Shown here: in pieces, positions 34,001 to 44,412 of the stretch
How positions within the stretch are numbered: the first letter of the stretch is position 1
How the letters are laid out: every line of letters begins with the position of its first letter
Source of the DNA: Bolinopsis microptera
Taxonomy: Eukaryota > Ctenophora > Tentaculata > Lobata > Bolinopsidae
DNA: 64,000 nucleotides
NCBI RefSeq assembly: GCF_026151205.1
Contig: NC_087073.1
Location: 6,221,001 to 6,285,000, forward strand
Direction: 5' to 3'
Position numbers and translations under genes: made by a program
Notes under the pieces: model-generated
The model's database searches: none
Seen by the model: only the letters and a program-made list of their open reading frames with translations
What the model was told of the DNA's origin: nothing

Positions 34001-37000
34001 AAACATCTGGTAGATATCACTCCCCCTTATCAGAAACAACTATAAAATAAATTTCGAGAGAAATTTCATAAAGACCCCCCCCCCCCCCCCTGCCCCCTTA
34101 AGAACTATACTTGGTAGACGGGCCCTGTTCTAACCTGGTGCATGGTAAGCAGCACACATGATGTCCTCAGAGTGGGGTGGCAGACAACTGAACCCAATTG
34201 AACCTAGTTCCCACGCAGTTAACAGGCACCCAATCAGCTTAATTGGGTGACCAATCAGCTTAAATCCCAAAACGACAACTGAACCCAGGTCATATCACAA
34301 CTGCACCCAATTGAAAATACGACAACTGAACCCAAGGAAATACGACAACTGAACCCAACGATCGGATTTTCAGTGATATGACTGTGGTCATTATCACTAT
34401 AGGATAGATCATGACCACTGTAATTTAGAGCATTGGAGCCCTGTGCTAATGTGCTTACCCCGGTAAAATATTAATACATACATGCTACATGAAGATTGAA
34501 GAGGTCTCCTCCTAGTCGTTGGAGTGGCCTGCATCACACACATCTCTTCTACGGTGCATTTGTTACCTGTTACTAATCAATCCACAGGATCAAAATGTTT
34601 ATTGTATCGATAAAAATGGATTTGAAGGCATAAGGAAGCATTGTTGAGTTCTGAAACCAAGTTTAATCGATTTCTCGTGCAATTTTAGGTCAGGAGTGGT
34701 AATCAAAATAAATTTTGAACAAAGTCGATATTTTGGTAAATTTCTAGCTCCAGAAAATAAATCTTCGTTCTATTAGGGGTAATTGGATGTAACTACAGTA
34801 CAGCTGTACTTACACACACTTTCACAAGCATGCAAGCTCACCTGGTCCAAAGAGCGGGAAACGGAGAACGAGCTCTGGTGACGTCATAGTCACGTGACCT
34901 CAGGCTCATAATCACGTGACCTCAGACCCAATCAATTGGGTTCTGGCCTGTTCAGCCCCCTGTCACCCGATCTTGAGGTGACGTACGACAACTCGTTAAC
35001 CCAATCGATGTCTGGAGGGCTGCAAATTTTCACATGCCAAACTCACAACGGTTTTTCGGAGTTGTGCGAGATGACGACACATAGAGGCCGCAGAATTATG
35101 AGGACTACCAGATCCTGGTGGAAACCTCCTCACCGAAGCCTTATCTACATGCCCATCCGAAATCACGAGCAGATAAGTCCGGATCTGCCAACCACTCCGA
35201 AGCACCAACCTCAACAGACCGAAATTATAGCACTAGAAACCAGGCTAGAACGGTATTTGGAAACCTGTTAAACTGTTAGTGATTTCTAGTGACGATTGGG
35301 TTCAGTTGTCGTTTCAAAGTTAATTAGGTAGTCTGATTGGGTTTATAATTATTTTCCCAAGCTACCCTGTCTAGGAAACGTCCAAATTGGGTTCAGTTGT
35401 CCGGTAGCCTCAGAGTGGGGACCCTGTTCTAACCTGGTGCATGATAAGCAGCACACATGATGTCCTCAGAGTGGGGACCCTGTTCTAACCTGGTGCATGA
35501 TAAGCAGCACACATGATGTCCTCAGAGTGGGGACCCTGTTCTAACCTGGTGCATGATAAGCAGCACACATGATGTCCTCAGAGTGGGGACCCTGTTCTAA
35601 CCTGGTGCATGGTAAGCAGCACACATGATGTCCTCAGAGTGGGCCCTCTTCCCGCTCCACTCATCAGGGGTTATGTTAAAGTCACTGCTCATTAGCTGCT
35701 TGTCTCTGAAGACGCAGATATCACGTTCCCAGCCCACTGCTATCACTCGCCTCTTTATACAGAGGACCTGCAGCGCAGTACGTCATCAAACACGTGTTAG
35801 TCACGTGATTACTGTTTTTAATGAATTTAATCCTCACTCCTGTTTCAAATCATTTGAATAAGAACGTGATGGTTTGTTTTTCAAACCAGCCTTAGACCGG
35901 AAATCCAGCTGTAAAATATCACAGCTTATGAATGAGTTGATTAAGAAGTAACTTGTAGAAAATCAAAGAAATAAAATAAATTACGTAAATTTAAAAATTC
36001 AAATTTAAATAAAATTTTTAAAAATAAGAAGTAACCTGTAGAATATCAACAGGGCCCTCTCTCCCAGCCTGTAGGACCCTGTGACAGGCGGTTGTGTTGA
36101 TGTCCCAGATCTTGATGGTCCCATCACTGCTTCCTGAGAGGAGTTTACTGGGGAGGTCTATCACCATCGCTGTTATCTCAGACTCTCCGTGTGCGTTTGT
36201 GATCTGCCAGGGGTTTGTTAGGATACGAACATATCATTTTTATCAGAGAAAATTATATCCTGAAACCAGTTTAGCCGTTTAGGATCGGTAATATTGTAGA
36301 TTCAGATACTATTGGGAATGTGAGACTGCGAGAGGTTGTTAACTGTGTAGTAATTGTAAAATTGGGAGAAACTTACAGTTACAGTAGCCAAAAGTTGAAA
36401 TACAAATAAATGCAGTTCAACGAAAGTAGTAAATGTACCTGTTTGAGTTTCTGTCCGGTGTCGATGTTCCAGAGTGTGATTGTGGACCCCTGACAGGCTG
36501 AGGAAACCTGGTAGAATGGAATCTAGGGGGAAGTCTAAATATCAATAATCAGCTAATTAAGATAATTAAGATTCACACTTTATAATCAGTTAATTAAGAT
36601 GCACACTTTATTTTGAATACATTATTTTCAAGAATTATAGATAAAATTGTAGACTTCAAGGTTTGGTTCTTTTGTGGGGTCTAAGAATAGATCGAAGTTT
36701 GGTTTTGTTCGGGATTACTGAACCTCGATTGCAGCCAAGAAAGAAAATACGTGACCAGTGGAGTCCATGGAAAAGTTAAGTTTAGCAATCAGTCACAAAA
36801 TAATATGCTGTAGTTTGTGTGGCGGGGTATGAGTTTGATAATGAAATAGTTGGCTTCATAATTAGAGTGATTCTCTCTTAGAAACTGCCATTTTATAGAA
36901 ATTAGAGACTAAAATAATTATTAACTATTTAATTCGCGTTTTTGACACCACTCGGGGGTCCAAATTTTGGGCTCTAACATTCCTATTCCTTGGCCAATTT

Positions 37001-40000
37001 TTTATTTTTCATGCTGATTTGGAGGCCATTAAAGCATTTGACCCAGTCAAAAAAGTTTCAGTTGTATATCTTTTACAGTTTTTGCGGAAAGTCGCGTTAA
37101 AGTTGATGCCGTGGTGTCAGTAAAATGGTACGGATAAACACATATATATATCAAAAAGCACATATTACCATACATCGGGATATTGTTCATTGAAAGCGGG
37201 TTCGACAGTTGAACAACTTTAGGTACATACTTTAGGTATGTATACTTTAGGTACATACTTTAGGTACATACTTTAGGTACATATTTTAGGTACATACTTC
37301 GAAAATGAACATTGAACATTTGTGTGATTATAAAATATAAACGAATGATCTCAGCGGCATACAAAATTAGTTTACATTTTTCTACATTTATTAGTTTCAT
37401 ATTGAGCTCGAGTTTTTATACCACATACCATTTCCAGTACATCGGATTCTTTCTTTACCACAATGTTTTAGAATAAAAACACTGTATTATTTAATAAATA
37501 AATCATGATATTATATATTATTAGTTAATTTACAGATCTACAGATCTACTACTAAAGTCTAAAACAGCACTTTTCAATGATTATGTCCGGGTAGGAATGC
37601 AGATTGCAGCGTTTCCGATCCCTTGGAAAACCTTTAAGATCGCCCTTCCAATTCCTCTAAGACTAAGTGAACTCCTGATGTATTCATTCAGTCCTGTATT
37701 CCTTGCAATGTAAATCAAAGGATTGATCAAAGACGTAGCTGGCATCATCACTAATTTTGTTGTGTACATTGCAATATATCTATCTTTATCTTGTAGCATG
37801 CGCAAGATTTCTTCAGTATCTTTCAAAGGCTTTGCCAAGAACTCAAAGGCCAAAGTGAGAAAAATGGCGATATAGGTACCATTGATAATGATGAAGACCA
37901 AGGACAGTAGAAGTACCATGACAGTAGCTCTTCTGTTGTTTGAATTATCAGGTAGCCCTCCAGGTCCCACTATTTCCACTATAGGTGAGTTGAGGGCTCT
38001 AACGGTTAATGCACTGCACACCGCCACTACCAGTACCATCACTCCAACCAAGATAAATTCTATCGTTTCGAGTAACGTCACAATTGTCCAACTTTCGAAT
38101 ACCTTCATATCGACACTGCTTGTGTCTTTGAACATTTTTACCATCATTTCTTCATTGAAAAAGGAATTTAAGAAGGATTGAAGTGCAACCCATTTAACGA
38201 TCTTTTTACTAAACATAAAGGTTACAGCGATAATAAGAGCACCCCAAACCATCTTCTGCCGAATAATATAAAGCGGTTTTAGCAAAGCTACCATTCTTGT
38301 AGCACTGAGAAGGACTGTTAAGAAGCAAGAAACTTGCACTAGAAACTGAAATGGATTATAACAAACTAGATTCCACACCACACTATACGCTTTGTATGTC
38401 CTAAATATTCTGGATTCTTCAGCGGGCTGTGTCTCCGTTCCATTGGTTTCACTAACAAATTTAATGAATTCCGCTTCTTTTCTGTTCGCCCCATTAAAGT
38501 AGAGTATGATAACCGGGGATATGAGACAGACAAACAGATCACAAATGTTTAGAACGATTAAAAGTTTGTTACCCAGTCCCTTTTTCTGCTTCCTGAGGTT
38601 TAGACGAGTAAGATATATTTTCAGTTGGGTGCATTGGGTATACCAAATACCAATCTTAGGTTGAAAACTTAAAATTTGGAATCTAATCATATACCAGAAC
38701 TTATTACATATTATGTTCTTTTTAATTGAATATAATACCTGATGAAGAATGAGAATGATATTCCATTAGCAAAAATCCCAATGACCGATAAGCCACAAAT
38801 TGTGACTCCAGAAATCCATGCAAACTGTCCAGAAAAGAAGAAATGGTTGTAAGGATCGCTCATTGCGTAATAGCTAGTGATTTTTCCACTGGGCGATTTC
38901 GCTGGCAAATTCTAAAATAACCCACAACATAACGAGTGATCGAAGTAAGACAAGTTGAAAGTTATTAGAGTCCAATTATATAGTAATAATCTGAACTCTA
39001 CTCGAGGGAACCTTTGCACGTGGACATTATATTATCATATTACAGCTGCAATGACCGGTGTTATGAGCTATCTTACTAAATATAACACTGTAAATCTAGC
39101 TCTCCGATAGTAAACATCCCAGAGAGCTTAATAAGTCCTGCAAATGGGACAAATATTTAAAATCTTAAAAAGATGTAAAAATAAAGCTAGGATAAAACTT
39201 ATCCTAGCTAGTAATCTTACTGGGATTCATAAACCCTCCCCTCGTGATCATTCACTTATGTTCTGTGCTGTCCGGCTGGAGACTTACAGTTTACATACCA
39301 CATATTGGCAATATGTTATAACAATATTGATATTATATTGATAATTTAGATTGGTATGCTTGCTGGTTGATTAGACCTATGATAGATTGTTTTCTTTATA
39401 ACACGATGGGCAAAAAATCGGTAAACTGATAAGTTCGAAATCGGAAACATTAAAGGTGACACAATTTTAAAAAAGCATTGCATCATTTACTGCAACTGGA
39501 CCGACTTTAAGATAGGATGATCACAGCGGCATACCAAATTCGTTGGTATGGTACTTTTCAATAGATGTCATATCTATTGAAACACATATTATGAGGCAGT
39601 AGCACTAGTGGGATGAATAAATACATAGCCTCTTTTTGTGGTCAGTGGTCAGTGGTCAGTTGCAGTCCGACCATTTAAATCATGTTCTGTGATGATACAC
39701 CCGCTATACCACATATTTCACCCGTTCCCGGGTGGCCCTTTATATTCTTACTGTCGAAGTACCAAAGGGCTACATACAGATTGAGATGCCCTGAGTCTAA
39801 GGCCCCTCCTTTTTTGCTCATCGTACAATTCAATATAATCACGTCACAACCAAGGACATGGTCACACACACTGTATCCAGTATTCCAAAGTCAATCTGCA
39901 TACTGACATAAAAAGTCTGCTTACAAGCAATCCATGACGTATCATGTGACCTGCCAAAGACAGAGAATGAAAATGTAACGATTGTTTGCTGATGAAATGA

Positions 40001-43000
40001 TGGATGACACAATTGTAGAATCTAAATACATTTGATGGAATGAGTTAAGAGTAGTGTATAAGTATAACTGCATGTTGCACCTGGATAACCACTTGAAACA
40101 CAAGCACAGACCCACAAGCACACCATCCAACATTGACAAGCAACTTATTAACTGCTTTATCAACTGTGCAGTAAATAATCACACATTTTAAGTCGTGAAG
40201 GGAGAGAGGACATTTTCAGATTAGAGTTAGATAGAGTTATGTAATTTGGGGATTATTTCATTATTTCAAAAGTATTTAGACGATATCAAAACATCATGAA
40301 AAAAAAAGAGACCTGTTTGGTTCTGCCAATATATTTAGTACAGGTTATGGGTTTCTCGTGACTGAGTATCCTGTCTTTCATCTCTGGTTTCATGTCCATG
40401 ATGGAGAGGAGATTGTTTGAGCTCATTATCAGCCGGTTCTTGGGCTCGTCGAACAGGAGTGTCACGGGTACAGGTGAGTACAGAACTGAGGATGGGGAAT
40501 ATTTGAAGCTCTATGGACACCAATAAATACAATCTTATTCGTTCGCACTAATTGAATAGCAACGGATCTAGTATTCACATAATTTCAAAACAACATTACC
40601 ATCGGCACTTACCATCGGGACCCTTAGCAAGGATGCCAGTAAGTCTCTGAAGACAGGCTTGTCTCTGAACATCCCAGATTCTAAACGTCTTGTCCATGCT
40701 GAGACTGATTAGTTGACCTCTGCTGCCGTTCAGTATTACGTGTGTTACAGATGTCATGTGACCTCCTAGGACCTGGATGAGTAGCACGTTTAAAGCACTG
40801 GTTTACTACACAGTGCTGTTTAAGCACTCTGTCCTTCATAGATTTTCCTATTGCTATTGGATTCAAAGTTATTTCCTTATATATTAAACGGATTTAAAAT
40901 TATGAAAGTGTCCAAGATAATCTCTTTAGGAAATCCATACAAAATAATCTTTAACACCAATTCTGTAGATGGTTAAAACAACTAAAATAGTTAAATAACA
41001 TACGCCAACAGGCTTCTTAACGTAAGGATTCCACAGTCTGACCATGAGATCTACATCACCAGTAGCAATAATGTTCATGTGCGGGTTGTAGTCGAAACAA
41101 TTAACCCCTTGAGGCACGTTAAACGCAGTCCTGCGGGTACAAGCTGGGTACAGGGTTAATTCCTTAACGTTTTGTGGGAGTTCAACTCAATAAGAACAAT
41201 TTTCAAGCAGCCAGTTTTGTTTATCCTAACGTCATCAAGTTTAAGTTCATTTGAAAACTAGTCAACGCCATTTTCCATAACAAATAATCAAGATCTCAGC
41301 GACTAACGTTCTCATGAGTGTTTTGTTTTTCTCTTTCATCCCCAGGACCAGTGAATTAGTACTGGTAGTTGAACAGCTTATTATCAAATCCAAATGTGGA
41401 GCATACATCACTGACGAAAGTTCCTCTTTGTTTATATTATAAATTAACAACTCTCTTTAAATAATATGATTTTCTAAAGACTTTAAATTTAATAAGTCAA
41501 TTTGTATTGATATCCTGATTTAATTTCATTGGTTTTAGACAGGTAAAGGAGGATTATATCCTACCTTTCCTAGTCCACCCAGAGTGACCTCTGTGAGTGA
41601 CTACTTTAACATGTTCGTAATGTCCTGCTAGGATCTTATCGTACAGCACCTCTGTAACATCTGAAACACGGTATCTATTGAAGCAACTGTAAACTAAGCA
41701 GGAGGATTGAAAGATCATCTGAACATAATGAACAGTTTGATTAGATAGACTCTTTTCGTTAGTAAGAGGCATACCTTCACCGTCACTATCGGATGAGGGT
41801 CTGGAGGTAGGTTCAAAAAGGTTGGGAGAGTCTGTTTTGTCGAAGAGGAAGGCAGTTACATTCCCATGAACATCACCGTAGCAGAGAATAGATTCACTTT
41901 GACTACTCCTGCAGCCATGATCTTTCAGACTCAGTAATACACAAACAATAATTGTGAGTTACTATAATAATGTAATGATAATAATTATAACTGAAAATCA
42001 CCACTATTAGACTCAGTCTATGAAAGTTCAAATGAACTATAATTAACTTAATGAAGATTAGGAGTTTACCATACCAGTAATGCAGAGAGAGTGGGGCATA
42101 TGGAAGTCCTTGTATACGGCAGGTACATGATGTGCCTTTCTTTGACTGTAGGTCGTATATCACTGAAATTCAACAAAATAAAACAGAGCTCTATAACTGA
42201 CGATTCGTTTTGCCACTTTTTTATTCTATTGAAGTAATGAAATGTTGGGACATGCTAATTCTGAAAATAGACTCACTAATTTCTTTGCTGGTGCTTGCTA
42301 TGGCTATTTTGTGTGGAAGGTTATGCAACACAGCCATACTGGTTATCCAAAGATTTCTTGACTTCACTAAACCACTCTCCACTTTGAGTGTGTTGGTCAT
42401 CCTCATTTTCATGTCCCATATCCCGATCATACCTTCCTGTTTGGGTTGACAATTGAACTAAAGACAAGTAATTTGGTTGAAAGTTTGTTGGCTAGCCACA
42501 GTTTTACATCATGATATAGTTTGTCATCTTTTGAAGCAATTTGTAAATAATAGCTTTGAATCATGTATATACCTTGCTGATGGTGATGTATCGTTTTGGG
42601 TTCTGCAATATATCGACATGTTGAACTGTTTCTTTGTGAGGGCTACCAATAGGACGGTGTCGCTGCCACTGAGGAACCTGACAGGAAAAACTTGTTTAAA
42701 AAAAGATGACTATTTCAAACTTAAGATAGTATCGTTTTAACTCAATAACGACTGATAAAAATACATACAGTCGACATAATTGTCTGATTTTCAAGAAATG
42801 ATATCAAATTTACGTAAAACTCCTTTATTAGTACTAGGCTAGAGTAGAAAATATTTTAGTAACAACCTTTGTTGCTTTCATTTTATCATCTTTTTCATAA
42901 AACTGCCGCAGAAGATGAGAACAGAACATGTCCTGTGAGAAATTATTGATCAACTTGGTAGACCATGGTAATCTTTTATTTACATTTAATCAAAACTGAA

Positions 43001-43883
43001 GAATGAAGATACTATATTGTCAATGATAGGTAGTTTGCTATCGTGATAAACTATTAGATTAATCAAGAAACATGAACACGAGTTCTCCAAAACTTACCCA
43101 GTCAATATGACCTTCTCCTGCCACATCTACTTGCAGGTAGAGTTCTTTCAACTGAATAAATTAACTTTAGAATGAAGCCATATGTATACATTGCTTATCA
43201 TATTTTAAACTGTTTATAGTGGAAGGCAACAAATTAATTTATTGAAGTAGAATAGGGACGATGCATTACTAGTGCCCTCAACAAATATCCTTACTTGCTC
43301 TTCATGAGTTGATCCAAGTATTGTCTGACATGCCTCTCTAAATTCAGAGTATGATATTTTATCTGATCTTCCCTCAGTTATATCCTGGGGTTTTAAACGT
43401 TTAATGTACCGTGTGCAATTATTATGATTTGCTTTTAAAAGTTTAATAAAATAGTTAGTCTATATAGGAATCATTAGTACTAATGGCTAATTTAAATGAT
43501 CTCAAGATTAATATGTTAGCTAAGTGTATTGTAAAATCCAAATACTTCAATAAAAGATCATTGATACTTACAAGGAATGCATCCTTTAGATCTAGAAGAT
43601 CCCTTATGTTCAAACCATCTTCAAGTTTAATGTGTCCTTTGACAGCAGCGCTGCAACAAATTTGGCATTAACTCCGAGTCAGTGAATAATATTTAGCATA
43701 AAGTAATAGATTTCAATAACAGATGATCCTGACAAACAGAATATACTAAATTAACATTATAAATATTGATTCACTCGGTTAAGGACTTATGCTACAATTG
43801 ATCTGATTTGTTAGTTCAAATACATACCCTGACGTTTCCTCGCGACGATTAACAAGAACGGATGAATCAGCAGACGTCATCAT
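28086..43883 (-). CDS. WDR64: WDR64-like EF-hand/WD40 repeat protein, 23 exons
   Basis: Joining 23 GT-AG exons gives 900 residues, all in phase: 43883-43828, 43650-43572, 43384-43295, 43151-43098, 42932-42867, 42677-42573, 42436-42277, 42162-42070, 41921-41775, 41660-41565, 41425-41308, 41130-41004, 40772-40613, 40485-40313, 36507-36439, 36203-36036, 35767-35602, 32430-32321, 32147-32025, 29618-29450, 29234-29083, 28656-28546, 28196-28086. An EF-hand-like start (exons 2-4, VDVAGEGHIDW) precedes WD40 units (GDVDLMVRLWNPY, SMDKTFRIWDVQ, SSDGTIKIWDI, ASANGEIVLWNP, SSDCSLKLW). VGWERDICVF..DEWSGK matches WDR64. WDR49/64 proteins are linked to cilia and sperm. The acceptor of exon 9 is the least sure. 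The acidic C-terminus ends GK-stop; a further exon after CTAG|GTAAAT cannot be excluded. Confidence 0.9.
29592..29771 (-). repeat. Four-copy minisatellite duplicating the 3' splice site of WDR64 exon 20
   Basis: Units at 29592-29635, 29636-29679, 29680-29729 and 29730-29771 (44, 44, 50 and 42 nt) each carry, on the minus strand, a polypyrimidine-poor tract, CAACCTCAG or CAACTTCAG, and the first nine exon codons (GEFIAHPNV). Only the innermost acceptor (exon start 29618) keeps the frame. Use of an upstream copy adds 44 nt and runs into a TAA within about 18 codons. Confidence 0.9.
30357..30364 (+). promoter_or_regulatory. TATA box of the nested cysteine-rich gene
   Basis: TATAAAAG stands 95 bp before the ATG at 30452, leaving room for a start site near 30390 and a short leader. 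It is the clearest TATA box in the window that sits in front of a supported gene. Confidence 0.55.
30452..31266 (+). CDS. Small secreted cysteine-rich protein, three exons, nested in a WDR64 intron
   Basis: Exons 30452-30485, 30598-30798 and 31061-31266 have perfect GT-AG borders (TCAG|GTAAAC, TTTCAG|CG, CTCAG|GTTATT, TTCTCTTCAG|GG) and join in phase to 146 residues. Residues 1-23 form a signal peptide, split by intron 1. A basic middle region with a Lys-Arg pair (VVKRDYLG) and further basic sites suggests a propeptide. The last 50 or so residues hold CHC, then GCGW, then CC near the end. This spacing (C-x-C ... GC ... CC) loosely recalls defensin-fold cnidarian peptides such as anemone type I toxins, but one expected cysteine is missing and no homologue is recognised. 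Function unknown: antimicrobial, toxin-like or signalling peptide are all possible. TATA box upstream; ATTAAA follows at about 31291. Confidence 0.75.
32580..33229. repeat. 22-bp minisatellite (CCTTAAACCCCTGCCCTTTA-type) in a WDR64 intron
   Basis: Roughly two dozen units of about 22 nt centred on CCCCTTAAACCCCTGC run for 650 bp, with variants ending in TTTTA or CCTTTA. It is interrupted at 33064-33168 by a small palindromic insertion. The C-rich strand is strongly biased. It is not a telomere repeat of any standard type. Confidence 0.9.
33064..33168. mobile_element. 105-bp palindromic MITE inserted in the minisatellite
   Basis: Perfect 17-bp inverted ends (CATAGTTGGTTCGTGCG and its complement) enclose two direct copies of CGCACTTAACGTAC. 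It interrupts the 22-bp array cleanly, so it arrived after the array formed. Confidence 0.8.
33236..34097. mobile_element. Foldback element, TTAA flanks, arms of about 370 bp
   Basis: TTAA occurs at both borders (33232-33235 and 34098-34101). The ends GGGGGCAGGGGGGGGTC are inverted, and the inversion continues almost to the centre, so nearly the whole 862 bp can fold on itself. The right arm contains a 122-bp tandem duplication (starting near 33598 and 33720, each with GATGATTTTTCGAGGTCC). TTAA duplication suggests piggyBac or Kolobok mobilisation. No ORF. It lies in the intron between WDR64 exons 17 and 18. Confidence 0.85.
34178..35407. mobile_element. Iteron-armed element (GACAACTGAACCCAA family) inserted in a splice-donor minisatellite
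   Basis: CCTCAGAGTGGGG lies directly on both sides (34165-34177 and 35408-35420), part of the 56-bp minisatellite unit it split. Left-arm copies of GACAACTGAACCCAA start at 34183, 34273, 34297 (variant), 34321 and 34343; reverse copies are at 35296-35310 and 35387-35401. The 111-codon plus-strand ORF at 34936-35271 shows no known domain and may be chance. Non-autonomous. Confidence 0.85.
35421..35640 (-). repeat. 56-bp minisatellite duplicating the 5' splice site of WDR64 exon 17
   Basis: Units begin at 35421, 35477, 35533 and 35589 (ACCCTGTTCTAACC on the plus strand), an exact 56-bp period, with a further separated copy at 34121-34177. On the minus strand each has the end of exon 17 (GAGGACATCATGTGTGCTGC) plus a CACCAG|GTTAGAAC donor. 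The true exon border is 35602, the first donor in transcript order. Reading through any donor meets TAG at once. Confidence 0.9.
37215..37300. repeat. Short tandem repeat around CTTTAGGTACATA
   Basis: About five copies of a 14-16-nt unit, ACTTTAGGTACAT, downstream of GPCR 3 inside the WDR64 intron. Confidence 0.8.
37581..38863 (-). CDS. Rhodopsin-type GPCR 3, two exons, nested in WDR64 intron 14
   Basis: Exon 1 (38863-38739) and exon 2 (38592-37581) join across a 146-bp intron: donor ATCAG|GTATTA and a pyrimidine-rich acceptor CTAAACCTCAG|G. Arg42 is split. The result is 378 residues with a canonical TM1-TM2 join (FANGISFSFFI-R-KQKKGLGNKLLIVLN). Landmarks: G-N equivalent A-N-G (32-34), TM2 Asp60 in LNICDLFVC, T-R-M at the DRY site (140-142), a very long loop with an ETNGT sequon, and NPLIY (332-336). 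The frame before the ATG meets a stop. Same strand as the host gene. A frame-only view would wrongly extend exon 2 through the intron to 38690. Ligand unknown. Confidence 0.88.
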
Positions 43884-44324
43884 AAAATACTGTCATGATT
43901 CATGATCCTAGAGAGATGTAGCACTGTGAGAATCCTTGTACGGTTTTGTTAGTTTTCTACACCTTGAGAAAAGACAATTTTATTATTTTTCCCTAATCAA
44001 CCAATACAATCAATTAAGAAAAGACAATTTTTGAGGGTTTGTATATGTATGATGTGATCAACAGGTGTTAAATGAATGATCCTACAAAAGGAGGGCATTT
44101 CATTGGACTTTCCTAGTCAGAGATTGGGAGGAACATGATGAAGTTTAAGTCCTGCAAGTTTATAACATCATGTTGGTGCTATGCTTCCAATATAGAGTTC
44201 TTTAGTTGGGTTTTAATTGTACCTATTTTACCACGTGTATTCGACTGCCCATGGGACATATTCCATGGATTTGCCAAAATCGGTGTCACAAATCGGCCAA
44301 GAGAAAGTACATTATGTATATTGT
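43884..44324. other. Upstream region of the WDR64-like gene
   Basis: Expected to contain the promoter. I find no TATA box and, notably for a candidate ciliary gene, no X-box. ORFs here look random. Confidence 0.4.
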
Positions 44325-44400
44325 CAGTAGCGTAACATTGCCTGTTGGCGCCCCCTCCCCTTTTGGTGCCCCGTCAGCGGGGCCCTTCGTTACGCCACTG
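44325..44400. mobile_element. 76-bp hAT-like miniature element end-pair
   Basis: Starts CAGTAGCGTAAC and ends GTTACGCCACTG, inverted with one mismatch, and is preceded by TATATTGT (44317-44324). The same 8-mer follows the same terminal sequence at 48610-48617 and 52814-52821, so TATATTGT is a likely 8-bp target duplication of a hAT-type element. The right end overlaps an 11-bp-stem hairpin, GCCCTTCGTTA...TAACGAAGGGC, at 44382-44411. Confidence 0.6.
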
Positions 44401-44412
44401 TAACGAAGGGCC

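Noticed and set aside
38711-38908. Separate 65-codon gene upstream of GPCR 3
   Set aside because: It is exon 1 of the receptor plus intron read-through; it starts with TTG, and a donor site at 38738 links it to exon 2.
37345-39560. Similar AGCGGCATAC-containing segments either side of GPCR 3 as evidence of retrocopying
   Set aside because: Similarity is short, and the gene keeps an intron, which argues against retroposition.
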